Shown here: piece after piece, positions 1 through 7,342 of the stretch
Position numbering within the stretch: position 1 is the first letter of the stretch
How the letters are laid out: each line of letters opens with the position of its first letter
Assembly (NCBI RefSeq): GCF_039538005.1
Contig: NZ_BAABBO010000019.1
Location: 1-64,000 of the forward strand
Direction: 5' to 3'
From: Allohahella marinimesophila
Lineage (GTDB): Bacteria; Pseudomonadota; Gammaproteobacteria; Pseudomonadales; Oleiphilaceae
DNA length: 64,000 bases
Notes under the pieces: model-generated
Told to the model about the DNA's origin: nothing
The model's input: the letters and a program-made list of their open reading frames with translations, nothing else
The model's database searches: none
Position numbers and translations under genes: made by a program

Positions 1-364
1 ACCCCGCAAAGCTATTACCTGCAGCGACATCGTTTTTGACGTCCAACACAAGCTTTCTCAACGAAGGGTTTTCGAGTCCATCGGCGACTATGTCGAACGA
101 CTGCACGAGTGGCACACCAGCCTTCATCATCGTTGCAAGTTGACGCACGAATATCGCGATATCAAAAGGCGTGATCTTCTGGGTCTTCTCACCGAAGAGA
201 CTCTTCGGTTTCTTTCGTACTTTGGTCGGCACGATTCCCTGCTTTCGCAGATGAGCCTTGACGATGGTCGAGTTTGTGCCGATCGTTTCACCCTTGGTCT
301 TGTTACCCTTTCTATCTTTGCCCTCCCAAATGAACGGGACGGTTTTCTCGATTACCTGCGCCAT
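1..364 (-). CDS. pilC: Type IV pilus inner-membrane platform protein PilC (3' part cut off by window edge)
   Basis: The reverse strand from an ATG at 362-364 translates without a stop to the left edge, giving the first 121 residues of a PilC/GspF-family protein. It begins MAQVIEKTVPFIWEGKDRKG and contains FVRQLATMMKAGVPLVQSF, the typical start of the first T2SSF domain, at about residues 72-90. PilC is the polytopic inner-membrane platform on which the PilB motor acts during pilus assembly. It lies 62 bp downstream of pilB on the same strand, the usual pilB-pilC order; pilD would be expected beyond the edge. The plus-strand reading frame over 140-430 is its shadow. Family assignment is firm; the C-terminal two thirds cannot be seen. 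Confidence 0.9.
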   Translation of the reverse strand, partial: MAQVIEKTVPFIWEGKDRKGNKTKGETIGTNSTIVKAHLRKQGIVPTKVRKKPKSLFGEKTQKITPFDIAIFVRQLATMMKAGVPLVQSFDIVADGLENPSLRKLVLDVKNDVAAGNSFAG

Positions 365-426
365 AGTTTCTCTACCCAAAAGTGTTCGGCCAGTGGCTCG
401 AACTCAAGTCGTCTATTAAACCTGCT

Positions 427-2127
427 CTAGTCTTTCGTTATGCGGTTGGCATCTTCCAGGCTTGTCATGCCTTCGATTACCTTGCGCAGGGCAGACTGAC
501 GTAGGTTACGGAAGCCCAGTTTCTGCGCAGTTCTGGCGATCTCGAGCGAGCTGGCATCATTCATGATCTGCTCTTGTAGTTCAGGCGTGACCTTTACTAC
601 CTCATAAACACCTACACGACCGCGGTATCCACCCTTACATTTTGGACAGCCCTTGGGATGATACAAGGTAAAGCCTGTAGCAATTTGTTCGTCTGTGAAG
701 CCTTCCTCTTTAAGCACCTCATTTGGCACCTTCAATTCTTCTTTGCATTCGCTACAGAGGCGGCGAGCAAGACGTTGCGCAATGATAAGACTGACCGAAG
801 TGGCAATGTTGAAAGAGGGCACGCCCATGTTGCGCAAGCGGGTCAATGTTTCCGGGGCGCTGTTGGTGTGAAGCGTCGACAACACCAAGTGACCAGTCTG
901 GGCTGCTTTGACGGCGATGGAAGCGGTATCAAGATCGCGTATCTCACCAACCATGACCACATCCGGGTCCTGACGCAGGAACGCTTTCAGCGCTGCAGAA
1001 AAGTCGAGACCAACTCGAGTACTGACGTTCACCTGGTTGACGCCCTCGAGGTTTATCTCGACAGGATCTTCAGCAGTTGAGATATTTCGCTCCGGCGTAT
1101 TCAGTATGTTTATGCCTGTGTAGAGCGAAACCGTCTTGCCGCTACCTGTGGGTCCTGTAACCAGAATCATGCCCTGGGGCTGGGCCAGCGCGTCCATATA
1201 CAATTGTTTCTGGTCCGGATCATAGCCGAGCGCGTCGATACCCATTTTAGCGCTACTGGAGTCGAGAATCCGCAATACGATCTTCTCGCCCCAAAGCGTG
1301 GGCAGGGTATTGACACGGAAATCGATAGACTTTGTCTTGGACAGCTTCATCTTTATACGGCCATCCTGTGGCACGCGTCGTTCAGAGATATCCAGCTGGG
1401 CCATGACCTTAAGACGAGCCGAGAACTTGGCGGCTAACTTCACCGATGGTCTTGATACCTCGTGAAGGATGCCGTCGGTTCTGAAGCGTATGCGGTAGGC
1501 GTGCTCGTAGGGCTCGAAGTGGACATCTGAAGAGCCGCCCTTAATGGCGTCGAGCAGCATCTTGTTCACGTATTTGACGATAGGCGCATCGTCTTCGCCG
1601 GCGTCTGAACTTGCTTCCGGCTTATTGTCACCGGTATCAATATCGATATCTTCAAGGTCACCATCTAGATCCATGCCGCCAAGGGGTTGTTCCTGTGTTT
1701 CCAGATAGGCGTCGATGGCTCGGCTGAGTTTATCCTGCTCAACCAGAACGGGTTCGGCATTTAATCCAGTGGCGAACTTGATTTCATCCATTGCCGTGAT
1801 ATTGGTTGGATCAGCGACTGCCAGGAATAATCTGTTTCCTCTTTTGAAGAGCGGCAGTACCTGATGCTTGCGCACCAATTTTTCGCCAATTGACTTCTCT
1901 GGCATGACTGCCAGGTTAAGCGCATCCAGATCGAAAAGCGGTACTCCGAACTCCAACGAAGATGCTTGCGCGATCTGTGGTGCCTTGGCGAGCCCATTAT
2001 TGACGATATAGGCCACCAACGGAATGTTAGCCCGTTTGGCCTCATTACTGGCGTTGCGAGCGGTTTCTTCGTCGATGATGCCGTCGAATACAAAGCGACG
2101 GGCAAGGCCTGTGAGTGGTGCGCTCAT
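427..2127 (-). CDS. pilB: Type IV pilus assembly ATPase PilB
   Basis: A 566-residue hexameric motor ATPase that powers pilus extension at the cytoplasmic face. The N-terminal GspE/MshE-type domain (about 1-150) is followed by an acidic linker rich in Asp (about 150-180), then the secretion-ATPase core with Walker A GPTGSGKT, an Asp box and a Walker B region VVMVGEIRD. A zinc tetracysteine (CSEC and CPKC) lies near the C-terminus, as expected of PilB. The frame stays open to 2232, but the family start MSAPLTGLARRF falls at 2127 and gives the normal length of about 565 residues. It is transcribed towards pilC. The pilin gene lies upstream on the opposite strand, so the 2128-2548 region is a shared divergent regulatory region. 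Confidence 0.95.
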   Translation of the reverse strand: MSAPLTGLARRFVFDGIIDEETARNASNEAKRANIPLVAYIVNNGLAKAPQIAQASSLEFGVPLFDLDALNLAVMPEKSIGEKLVRKHQVLPLFKRGNRLFLAVADPTNITAMDEIKFATGLNAEPVLVEQDKLSRAIDAYLETQEQPLGGMDLDGDLEDIDIDTGDNKPEASSDAGEDDAPIVKYVNKMLLDAIKGGSSDVHFEPYEHAYRIRFRTDGILHEVSRPSVKLAAKFSARLKVMAQLDISERRVPQDGRIKMKLSKTKSIDFRVNTLPTLWGEKIVLRILDSSSAKMGIDALGYDPDQKQLYMDALAQPQGMILVTGPTGSGKTVSLYTGINILNTPERNISTAEDPVEINLEGVNQVNVSTRVGLDFSAALKAFLRQDPDVVMVGEIRDLDTASIAVKAAQTGHLVLSTLHTNSAPETLTRLRNMGVPSFNIATSVSLIIAQRLARRLCSECKEELKVPNEVLKEEGFTDEQIATGFTLYHPKGCPKCKGGYRGRVGVYEVVKVTPELQEQIMNDASSLEIARTAQKLGFRNLRQSALRKVIEGMTSLEDANRITKD

Positions 2128-2548
2128 GTACAGTTTCTGACTCTTTAGAAGGTGAGGAATACCACTGCAACTGCAGCTTAAGCAGAAATCAAGGTATTTG
2201 AGGAGTTTAGAAGTGAATAGGAGAGTTCGCAAAAATCCGGTTCGAAAATGAATTCAAATTTCAGCGTATCTCATGACATGGACAAAGGTGGTCATCTTTA
2301 ACAGCGCTTAATTGTGACCGGGAGCGTCACTTTATGCCGCGACAGAGAGTGATTATGCCAGAGTAGGCTATAATTTGAACGAGTAGACATGTTGCGTTTG
2401 GGGCGGACCAGAAGGTCTAAGCCTATGATAATAAAGTGGGGAATATGTGAAATTTGATTTTGGCACGCCCTCTGCTTTACTTCATACAAGGATGCGAAGC
2501 ACAGGCGACGCCCGAAGCAAAACGTCATAGAACACTGAGGATTACCAA
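2128..2548. other. Divergent pilB/pilA intergenic region
   Basis: This 421-bp region separates the pilB start from the pilA start. It holds the pilA sigma-54 promoter and, by inference, the PilR activator site upstream of it. The sequence between roughly 2320 and 2450 is comparatively AT-rich, as enhancer regions often are. Short open frames in it (for example 2298-2528 on the minus strand) overlap the promoter, resemble nothing and were not called. Confidence 0.6.
2461..2476 (+). promoter_or_regulatory. Sigma-54 (RpoN) promoter of pilA
   Basis: TGGCAC at 2461-2466 and CTGCT at 2472-2476 reproduce the -24/-12 elements, with GG (2462-2463) and GC (2474-2475) exactly 10 bp apart. Transcription would start near 2487, leaving a leader of about 60 nt before the pilA ATG at 2549. 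pilA genes of pseudomonads and many other gammaproteobacteria are RpoN-dependent and activated by PilR. No regulator-binding site was identified with certainty. Confidence 0.8.
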
Positions 2549-3058
2549 ATGCAAAATTTCAAACCAGTAATGAGCAAGGCACAGCAAGGCTTCACACTGA
2601 TCGAACTTATGATCGTTGTTGCCATCATTGGTATTCTTGCCGCTGTAGCGATTCCGGCCTATCAGGATTATACCACTCGTGCGAAGGTTGCCGAGCCTGT
2701 GAGTCTTTCAAGTGGTGCTAAGGTTGATCTTTACGATTGGTACACCTCATACGGCACTATGCCAACAGCAGGCGATGCTGCAGCAGACATACTTATCGCA
2801 AAGATTACCGATACCCTTGAGCTTGCCGAGACTGTTAACGCAGCGGCTTATGAAAGAATCGATGATAATACTTCAGCATTCGTTATGGATATGGACAAGG
2901 GTCCTACCGATCTGAATGCGGCAACCTTGACTGTTAAATTCGCAGCGAGCGTTAAAGGTCTAGAAATGATTTGTGATGCAACTGGTACAGCTGCTGCACC
3001 AGCCTCAGCAAGTCCGACCACTGTACCAACCAAATATCTGCCTTCTGCTTGCAGATAA
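2549..3058 (+). CDS. pilA: Type IV major pilin PilA (prepilin)
   Basis: A 169-residue type IV prepilin. A short positively charged leader ends at Gly14, followed by the processed N-terminus FTLIELMIVVAIIGILAAVA, a textbook N-methylation and hydrophobic alpha1 segment with Glu5 of the mature protein. PilD would cleave after Gly14 and methylate the Phe. Two cysteines (C142 and C168) near the C-terminus bracket a 25-residue loop, matching the disulfide-bounded D-region; that loop is rich in Ala, Ser, Thr and Pro. TGAGGA eight bases upstream supports the ATG at 2549 over the in-frame ATG at 2570. It has its own RpoN promoter and terminator, so it is a single-gene transcript. It may be the major pilin or a related minor one; adjacency to pilB favours the major pilin. 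Confidence 0.93.
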   Translation: MQNFKPVMSKAQQGFTLIELMIVVAIIGILAAVAIPAYQDYTTRAKVAEPVSLSSGAKVDLYDWYTSYGTMPTAGDAAADILIAKITDTLELAETVNAAAYERIDDNTSAFVMDMDKGPTDLNAATLTVKFAASVKGLEMICDATGTAAAPASASPTTVPTKYLPSACR

Positions 3059-3110
3059 GCGAAACGGTACAACTCTGCTGACATAGTTTAAAGTATGTCA
3101 GTGAATATAG

Positions 3111-3135
3111 AGCCGCTCAATTGAGCGGCTTTTTC
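3111..3135 (+). terminator. Rho-independent terminator after pilA
   Basis: A perfect inverted repeat GCCGCTCAATTGAGCGGC (3112-3129) is followed directly by five T residues, 50 bp past the pilA stop. It isolates pilA from what follows. Confidence 0.9.
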
Positions 3136-3479
3136 TGTGGTGCTTCAAGCATGGTGGGCAGGGCCTCCATGCGATATTCGCCTGGCGGTCGCGGCAAAGG
3201 GGTAATTGGGCGGTGCAGTCTGTTTCGACCCGGCAAGGAGAACGGTTAATCGTATAGCATGGGTGTGCACCGCGGGGGATAATCTAAAGGCAGGAGAAGG
3301 TGAAGCAGAGGCTTGACGAACGGAAACTGCAAGGGATTGGAGTTGCCAGGTGATCTGGCCTTCGTGGTCGATGACTAATGCCTGCACAGCAGCTTAGGTC
3401 GACAGCACCTATAGGAAGAAGGCTTAAATTTTCTCCCAATTATTAATGCTAAGAGGTCTGCGAGCTAAAGCTTTAGCCA
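3136..3479. other. Intergenic region, no gene recognised
   Basis: These 344 bp lie between the pilA terminator and the end of the convergent phosphoesterase gene. An open minus-strand frame of 80 codons (3145-3387) has no ribosome-binding site, no recognisable motif and an odd composition, so it was not called. I see no tRNA-like cloverleaf, repeat or long inverted repeat. Confidence 0.5.
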
Positions 3480-4289
3480 CTACAACCAAGGCTCAACCCG
3501 CTCCTCCAACTTAAACCGCCGCATCCCATAATCATATTCCCAGCGCTCCAGCTTGGTCTCATTCCTGGTCTCTCCAACACAAATCCGATTGAACGAATTC
3601 GGCATCTTGTTTCTGATTCTGGTCGAGAAGGTCGTGCCGCACTGGGCCGTCCAGGCGTCATGCGCTATATCCGGGTAGCGGATGCGCAGGGGCTGCATGA
3701 ACGGAAAATGAATGTGGCCACCCAGGTACAGGTCCATGCCATCGGCCGCCCACTGCCGGATGGCAGGCTCGGCGTTGTGCATGATGTTTTTCTCATCCAT
3801 TTCAAGGATAGCGTCCACGGGCTGATGCGCAAATACGATCTTGAGTTTGTGCGTCTCGGCAGCGCGCAGGCGTTCGCTGGTAAGCTGGATATGCTCTTCA
3901 GTGATCAAGCCGTCCTTGTGCCGGGCCGGGTCAGTTGTATCCAGGCCGGTAATTGACACCCGATCCGAGTCGAACGTCGGCATGTGGTCCTGGCCTAGTG
4001 AAAAATCCGCCAGGTATTCATCGTAGCGACCGTAAGGCGAGCTGAAGCGTCGAAGCACGTTGTAGAGCGGAATATCATGGTTGCCAGGTACAATCATCAC
4101 CGGACCATCCGGCAGGCGTCTCAGAAAAGCAGCCGCTGCCTTGAATTCGCTGACCCGCGCGCGCTGGGTGATGTCGCCTGAAAAGATAACCAGCTGGCTT
4201 GGAAACTCTTCGAGATGTTCGAGCAGCGCTTCGATGGTGGCCTGTATCTCAGTACCGAAATGCGTGTCTGAAATATGCAGTATATTCAT
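3480..4289 (-). CDS. Calcineurin-like metallophosphoesterase (CpdA/YfcE-like superfamily)
   Basis: A 269-residue cytoplasmic phosphoesterase with all dimetal-site motifs in order: SDTH near residue 7, GDIT near 39, PGNHD near 69, AHQP near 155 and GGHIH near 194. This pattern is that of the class III cyclic-nucleotide phosphodiesterase/calcineurin group. The best-known relative is CpdA (3',5'-cAMP phosphodiesterase), but substrate cannot be read from the motifs; a phospholipid or nucleotide substrate is equally possible. Its ATG overlaps the stop of the upstream lipid-kinase-like gene by 4 bp (ATGA at 4286-4289), so the two are translationally coupled. The coupling to a diacylglycerol-kinase-like enzyme makes a lipid-phosphate role worth considering. 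Confidence 0.85.
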   Translation of the reverse strand: MNILHISDTHFGTEIQATIEALLEHLEEFPSQLVIFSGDITQRARVSEFKAAAAFLRRLPDGPVMIVPGNHDIPLYNVLRRFSSPYGRYDEYLADFSLGQDHMPTFDSDRVSITGLDTTDPARHKDGLITEEHIQLTSERLRAAETHKLKIVFAHQPVDAILEMDEKNIMHNAEPAIRQWAADGMDLYLGGHIHFPFMQPLRIRYPDIAHDAWTAQCGTTFSTRIRNKMPNSFNRICVGETRNETKLERWEYDYGMRRFKLEERVEPWL

Positions 4290-5233
4290 TCACCATCCTG
4301 TTTCTTGGCAGGCATGATGACTTGAGCCGCTTCGTGTTCGACAGTAAAAATAAGCGGATTTTGCAGTTTGCGAATCTCGCCATCGACAGCCACTTCAATA
4401 GATTTTCTGCGTCGCACCCGCGAGTAGGTAATCTTGAGCTTCTGTACTGGTTCGTAGCTGATCTCTTCTACGTTTCGTATGCCGCCGAAAGCACTTCGGA
4501 GCAGGGCGAACAACATACTGATACTGGTGCGCCCACGCATGGCAAACAGGATCATGTAACCCTGGTCCAGATGGCTTGCCTCAGGCATGTCGAAGGTTTG
4601 GATCTGAGTCTGACTGCAGGTCACCACGACCAGGGGCGTCCTCATTTGCCGGACCTGTGTACCGTGTTCGATCGAGATCAGCGAGCGCTTCTGACTGGTC
4701 AGGAAGACCCAGATGCTGGTGAGTACGGCTGCAAGCCGCGATCGACCGGTTTTCGCCAGCATCCGCTCCCTGGCCTTCATGATCTTCGGATAAACTCCGA
4801 GACTGGCGCTGACACAGAAGGGCTCCCGGTTCACCCAGCACAGGGGCACGGCCGTGGCTTCACCTTCGATGGCGTTCCTGATGGCTGCCTTTGTCTCAGT
4901 AGGAATACCATGATCCCGCGCAAAGTAATTGAAGGTGCCGCGCGGAATGATGGCGAGCGTGGACTTACCTACGGTAGCATTCAGTACGGATGTGCGACCA
5001 AGGAAGGTGTTGACAGTGCCATCACCTCCCGCAATCAGCAATACGGCCTCTTCCGCTGCCGCATCATGAATGGCACGATCTATCTCGTGCTCGAAGTCGG
5101 GCCCCGGGTGCAGTTGGTGCGTTTTCAGTAGTGATTCGGCTGGGATCTGCTGGCTGATGCAGTCGAGCAGTTGCTCGTTCTTCTGATCCCCTGCGGCGGC
5201 ATTGATAACGACGATGAACCGACGGTATGTCAC
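4286..5233 (-). CDS. Diacylglycerol kinase / lipid kinase family protein
   Basis: A 315-residue member of the DAGK catalytic-domain family (YegS/DgkB type). The N-terminal half carries the nucleotide-binding signature AGGDGTVN near residue 68, and PRGTFNYFARDHG follows as the second conserved block. The C-terminal beta-sandwich region ends in a VDGE motif typical of this family (about residue 285). Such enzymes phosphorylate diacylglycerol, sphingoid bases or phosphatidylglycerol. It starts with GTG at 5233, preceded by AGGGAAAACT, a good ribosome-binding site. It is divergent from the sulfotransferase gene only 33 bp away and coupled to the downstream phosphoesterase. The substrate is unknown. 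Confidence 0.87.
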   Translation of the reverse strand: MTYRRFIVVINAAAGDQKNEQLLDCISQQIPAESLLKTHQLHPGPDFEHEIDRAIHDAAAEEAVLLIAGGDGTVNTFLGRTSVLNATVGKSTLAIIPRGTFNYFARDHGIPTETKAAIRNAIEGEATAVPLCWVNREPFCVSASLGVYPKIMKARERMLAKTGRSRLAAVLTSIWVFLTSQKRSLISIEHGTQVRQMRTPLVVVTCSQTQIQTFDMPEASHLDQGYMILFAMRGRTSISMLFALLRSAFGGIRNVEEISYEPVQKLKITYSRVRRRKSIEVAVDGEIRKLQNPLIFTVEHEAAQVIMPAKKQDGE

Positions 5234-5266
5234 AGTTTTCCCTGAATTGATGGTAAAAGTTGGAAG

Positions 5267-6382
5267 ATGAAAGTCGTATACGAAGCTTCGAATACTATAG
5301 AAGCATACCTGCTCAAGTCACGCCTGGAGCATGAAGAGGTCCTCGCGTGGATTACAGGGGAGTTTTTGCAGGGTGGTATCGGTGAACTGGCAGCGCATGG
5401 CCACGTGCGGGTGATGGTAGCTGACGATGACGTTGACAGGGCGCGAGTCGTCATCAAACAATATGAAAAGGAGGTCTATACACACATGACACCAATCGAA
5501 TTCATCGGCATCGGCGTTACCAAGGGCGGCAGTTCCTGGCTGGCTGACATGCTGTCGGCGCATCCACAGGTCTGCCTGTCTGAGCCCAAGGAAATCCGCT
5601 ATTTCAATACGCTCGCCTCGCCGGGAGGGACGGATCTGAATCCGAACCGGCAGGAAAGCCTGAACTGGTATCACCATCATTTTTCGCACTGCCCAGACGG
5701 TGCAGTTCGAGGCGAATATACGCCACTGTACCTGGCAGATCCGGATGCAGTGGATAACATTTTGGCCTACAACCCCAGGATCAAAATACTGATCTGCCTC
5801 AGGGATCCACTGGCGCGCCTCGTGTCACACTACCGCATGAATCGTGACTACGTCGGAATCGCAAAGCGGCCAATCGAGGAAGAGATCAAGGCCGATGGGC
5901 GCTATCTGGAGCAGGGGCTGTATGGTCAACAGATCGAGCGGCTGTATCAGCGCTGCAAGCCTGAGCAGGTGCTGCTGCTGTTCATGGAGGATGTCGAGGC
6001 CGACAAGCAGGGTACGGTGGCCAGAATGTACGATTTTCTCGGTGTCGACCCCACCTTCGTGCCTGCCGCCATCGATGAAAAGTCGAATGCAGCGAAGGAA
6101 GCCAGATTTCCCTGGGTCGGCAGGTTCCTGTTTCTGCTACCGCGTTTTCTTGTGGCGATCAGGTTGAACTGGCTGCTGGTCGCCCTGCGTAAAGCCAATC
6201 TGCACAAACTGGTATTGAGCCTGTTGACGAAAAAATCGTCAACACTCGAGCTCTCGGATGCCTTCAAGGTCGAGATCAGAGACTACTACCGTCAGGACAT
6301 CATCAAGCTCGAGGGCATTACCGGGCGTGATCTCTCTGGGTGGTATGAAGAGGTGGGGCCAGGGCAGTCGACAGCCGCTTGA
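5267..6382 (+). CDS. DUF2007 domain fused to a sulfotransferase
   Basis: A 371-residue frame with two parts. Residues 1-70 match the DUF2007 ('putative signal-transducing protein') type, a small ferredoxin-like domain, starting MKVVYEASNTIEAYLLKSRL. Residues 74-371 are a sulfotransferase. The 5'-phosphosulfate loop of PAPS binding is VTKGGSSWL (84-92), and the 3'-phosphate motif is seen as RDPLARLVSHY further on. The latter family moves sulfate from PAPS to carbohydrates or other acceptors. An AAAAGGAGG at 5466-5474 sits 11 nt before the in-frame ATG at 5486 (M74), so the sulfotransferase could also be made alone. The ATG at 5267 has only a weak upstream site. It heads the plus-strand half of a glycan cassette. 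Sulfotransferase identity is confident; whether the fusion protein is made is unresolved. Confidence 0.85.
   Translation: MKVVYEASNTIEAYLLKSRLEHEEVLAWITGEFLQGGIGELAAHGHVRVMVADDDVDRARVVIKQYEKEVYTHMTPIEFIGIGVTKGGSSWLADMLSAHPQVCLSEPKEIRYFNTLASPGGTDLNPNRQESLNWYHHHFSHCPDGAVRGEYTPLYLADPDAVDNILAYNPRIKILICLRDPLARLVSHYRMNRDYVGIAKRPIEEEIKADGRYLEQGLYGQQIERLYQRCKPEQVLLLFMEDVEADKQGTVARMYDFLGVDPTFVPAAIDEKSNAAKEARFPWVGRFLFLLPRFLVAIRLNWLLVALRKANLHKLVLSLLTKKSSTLELSDAFKVEIRDYYRQDIIKLEGITGRDLSGWYEEVGPGQSTAA
5466..5488 (+). promoter_or_regulatory. Internal ribosome-binding site and start within the DUF2007-sulfotransferase frame
   Basis: AAAAGGAGG (5466-5474) is nearly perfectly complementary to the 16S rRNA tail and lies 11 nt upstream of the ATG at 5486-5488. 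That ATG begins MTPIEFIGIGVTKGG, exactly where a stand-alone sulfotransferase would start. It is stronger than the site in front of the annotated start at 5267. Confidence 0.6.
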
Positions 6383-6495
6383 TATCGGCCGAAAGATTTA
6401 TCAACGGCCCCTCTTGTATCTGCTAGAGTTCCGTTCAGAATCGCTACGCTTGCCGTGGGTTTCTTACACATTTCCCTTTACCAAGAGGATTTCAA

Positions 6496-7338
6496 TTGCT
6501 CACGAAAGTACTGGCTAGCGTGCTTCAGTCACTGCCGAAAACCCGGACGGGTGACTATATTTTTTCTTACATGCTGTTCCTCCGCGCGCACAAGCGGAAG
6601 CCAGGTGCCAGCATGCTGCTCAACGATTATCTGTTCCGTCTCAAGACGTCCAACGAGATGTTGAGTCCGCTGCGTCAGTTCACGTCCGACAAGGCGCTGG
6701 TCAAGCATTTCGTGGCGGCCACCGTGGGTGATCAGTACAACATCGAGTCGATAGCTGTCCTGGAATCGAAAGACCAGGTAGATAGCTATAAGTTCCCCAA
6801 CACCTGTTGCATCAAGCCAACCCACGGCAGCGGGCGGGTCATTCTGCGTCGCAACGGGGAGCCGATCGACAAGGCCGAAATCAAGGCATGGTTCGATCTG
6901 AACTACTACCTGTACAAACGTGAAATCAATTATCGCTATGCCCAGCCGAAGGTGATTATCGAGCCGATTCTGTTTGGTGGTACCAAGGGAGAGGACTACA
7001 AGTTCTTCTGTTATGAAGGCAAGGTGAAGCTGCTTCAGGTCGACATCGGCCGCCATGACAATCACACCCGGAAGTATTATGACGGGCAGATGAACGAGCA
7101 GGACTTCTCGATGAAGCGTCCGCGCGAGCTCGGGGCCTACGAGTTGCCAAAGAATATGGCGGAAATGATCGCGGTCGCTGAAAAGCTCAGCAGCTATTTC
7201 GGTTTTGTGAGGATCGACCTGTATAGCGACGGTAACGCCATCTACGTCGGCGAAATTACTCACTGCCCGGAAAATGCTTGCGCCCGCTTTATTCCTGTCG
7301 AGGCCGAACAGAAAGCTTCCGACCTCATCTTCAACTAG
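6496..7338 (+). CDS. TupA-like ATP-grasp protein of surface-glycan synthesis
   Basis: A 280-residue protein resembling the ATP-grasp TupA family, named after the teichuronopeptide synthesis protein of Bacillus. Seen are the conserved CIKPTHGSG (about 104-112) in the nucleotide-binding part, GEDYKFFCYEGKVKLLQVD (about 161-180), and a metal-ligand end GNAIYVGEITHCPENACARF. ATP-grasp ligases join a carboxylate to an amine or thiol; members in glycan loci probably attach amino acids or similar groups to sugars. The start is TTG at 6496 with AGAGGAT seven bases upstream. It follows the sulfotransferase after 113 bp on the same strand. Family call is good; the reaction is inference. Confidence 0.75.
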   Translation: MLTKVLASVLQSLPKTRTGDYIFSYMLFLRAHKRKPGASMLLNDYLFRLKTSNEMLSPLRQFTSDKALVKHFVAATVGDQYNIESIAVLESKDQVDSYKFPNTCCIKPTHGSGRVILRRNGEPIDKAEIKAWFDLNYYLYKREINYRYAQPKVIIEPILFGGTKGEDYKFFCYEGKVKLLQVDIGRHDNHTRKYYDGQMNEQDFSMKRPRELGAYELPKNMAEMIAVAEKLSSYFGFVRIDLYSDGNAIYVGEITHCPENACARFIPVEAEQKASDLIFN

Positions 7339-7342
7339 CTGA

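Noticed and set aside
140..430. Plus-strand open frame of 96 codons at the left edge
   Set aside because: It is antisense to the clear PilC N-terminus on the minus strand and shows no family resemblance.
2298..2528. Minus-strand open frame of 76 codons upstream of pilA
   Set aside because: It covers the sigma-54 promoter, lacks a ribosome-binding site and resembles nothing.
3145..3387. Minus-strand open frame of 80 codons
   Set aside because: No ribosome-binding site, odd composition and no motif; probably chance.
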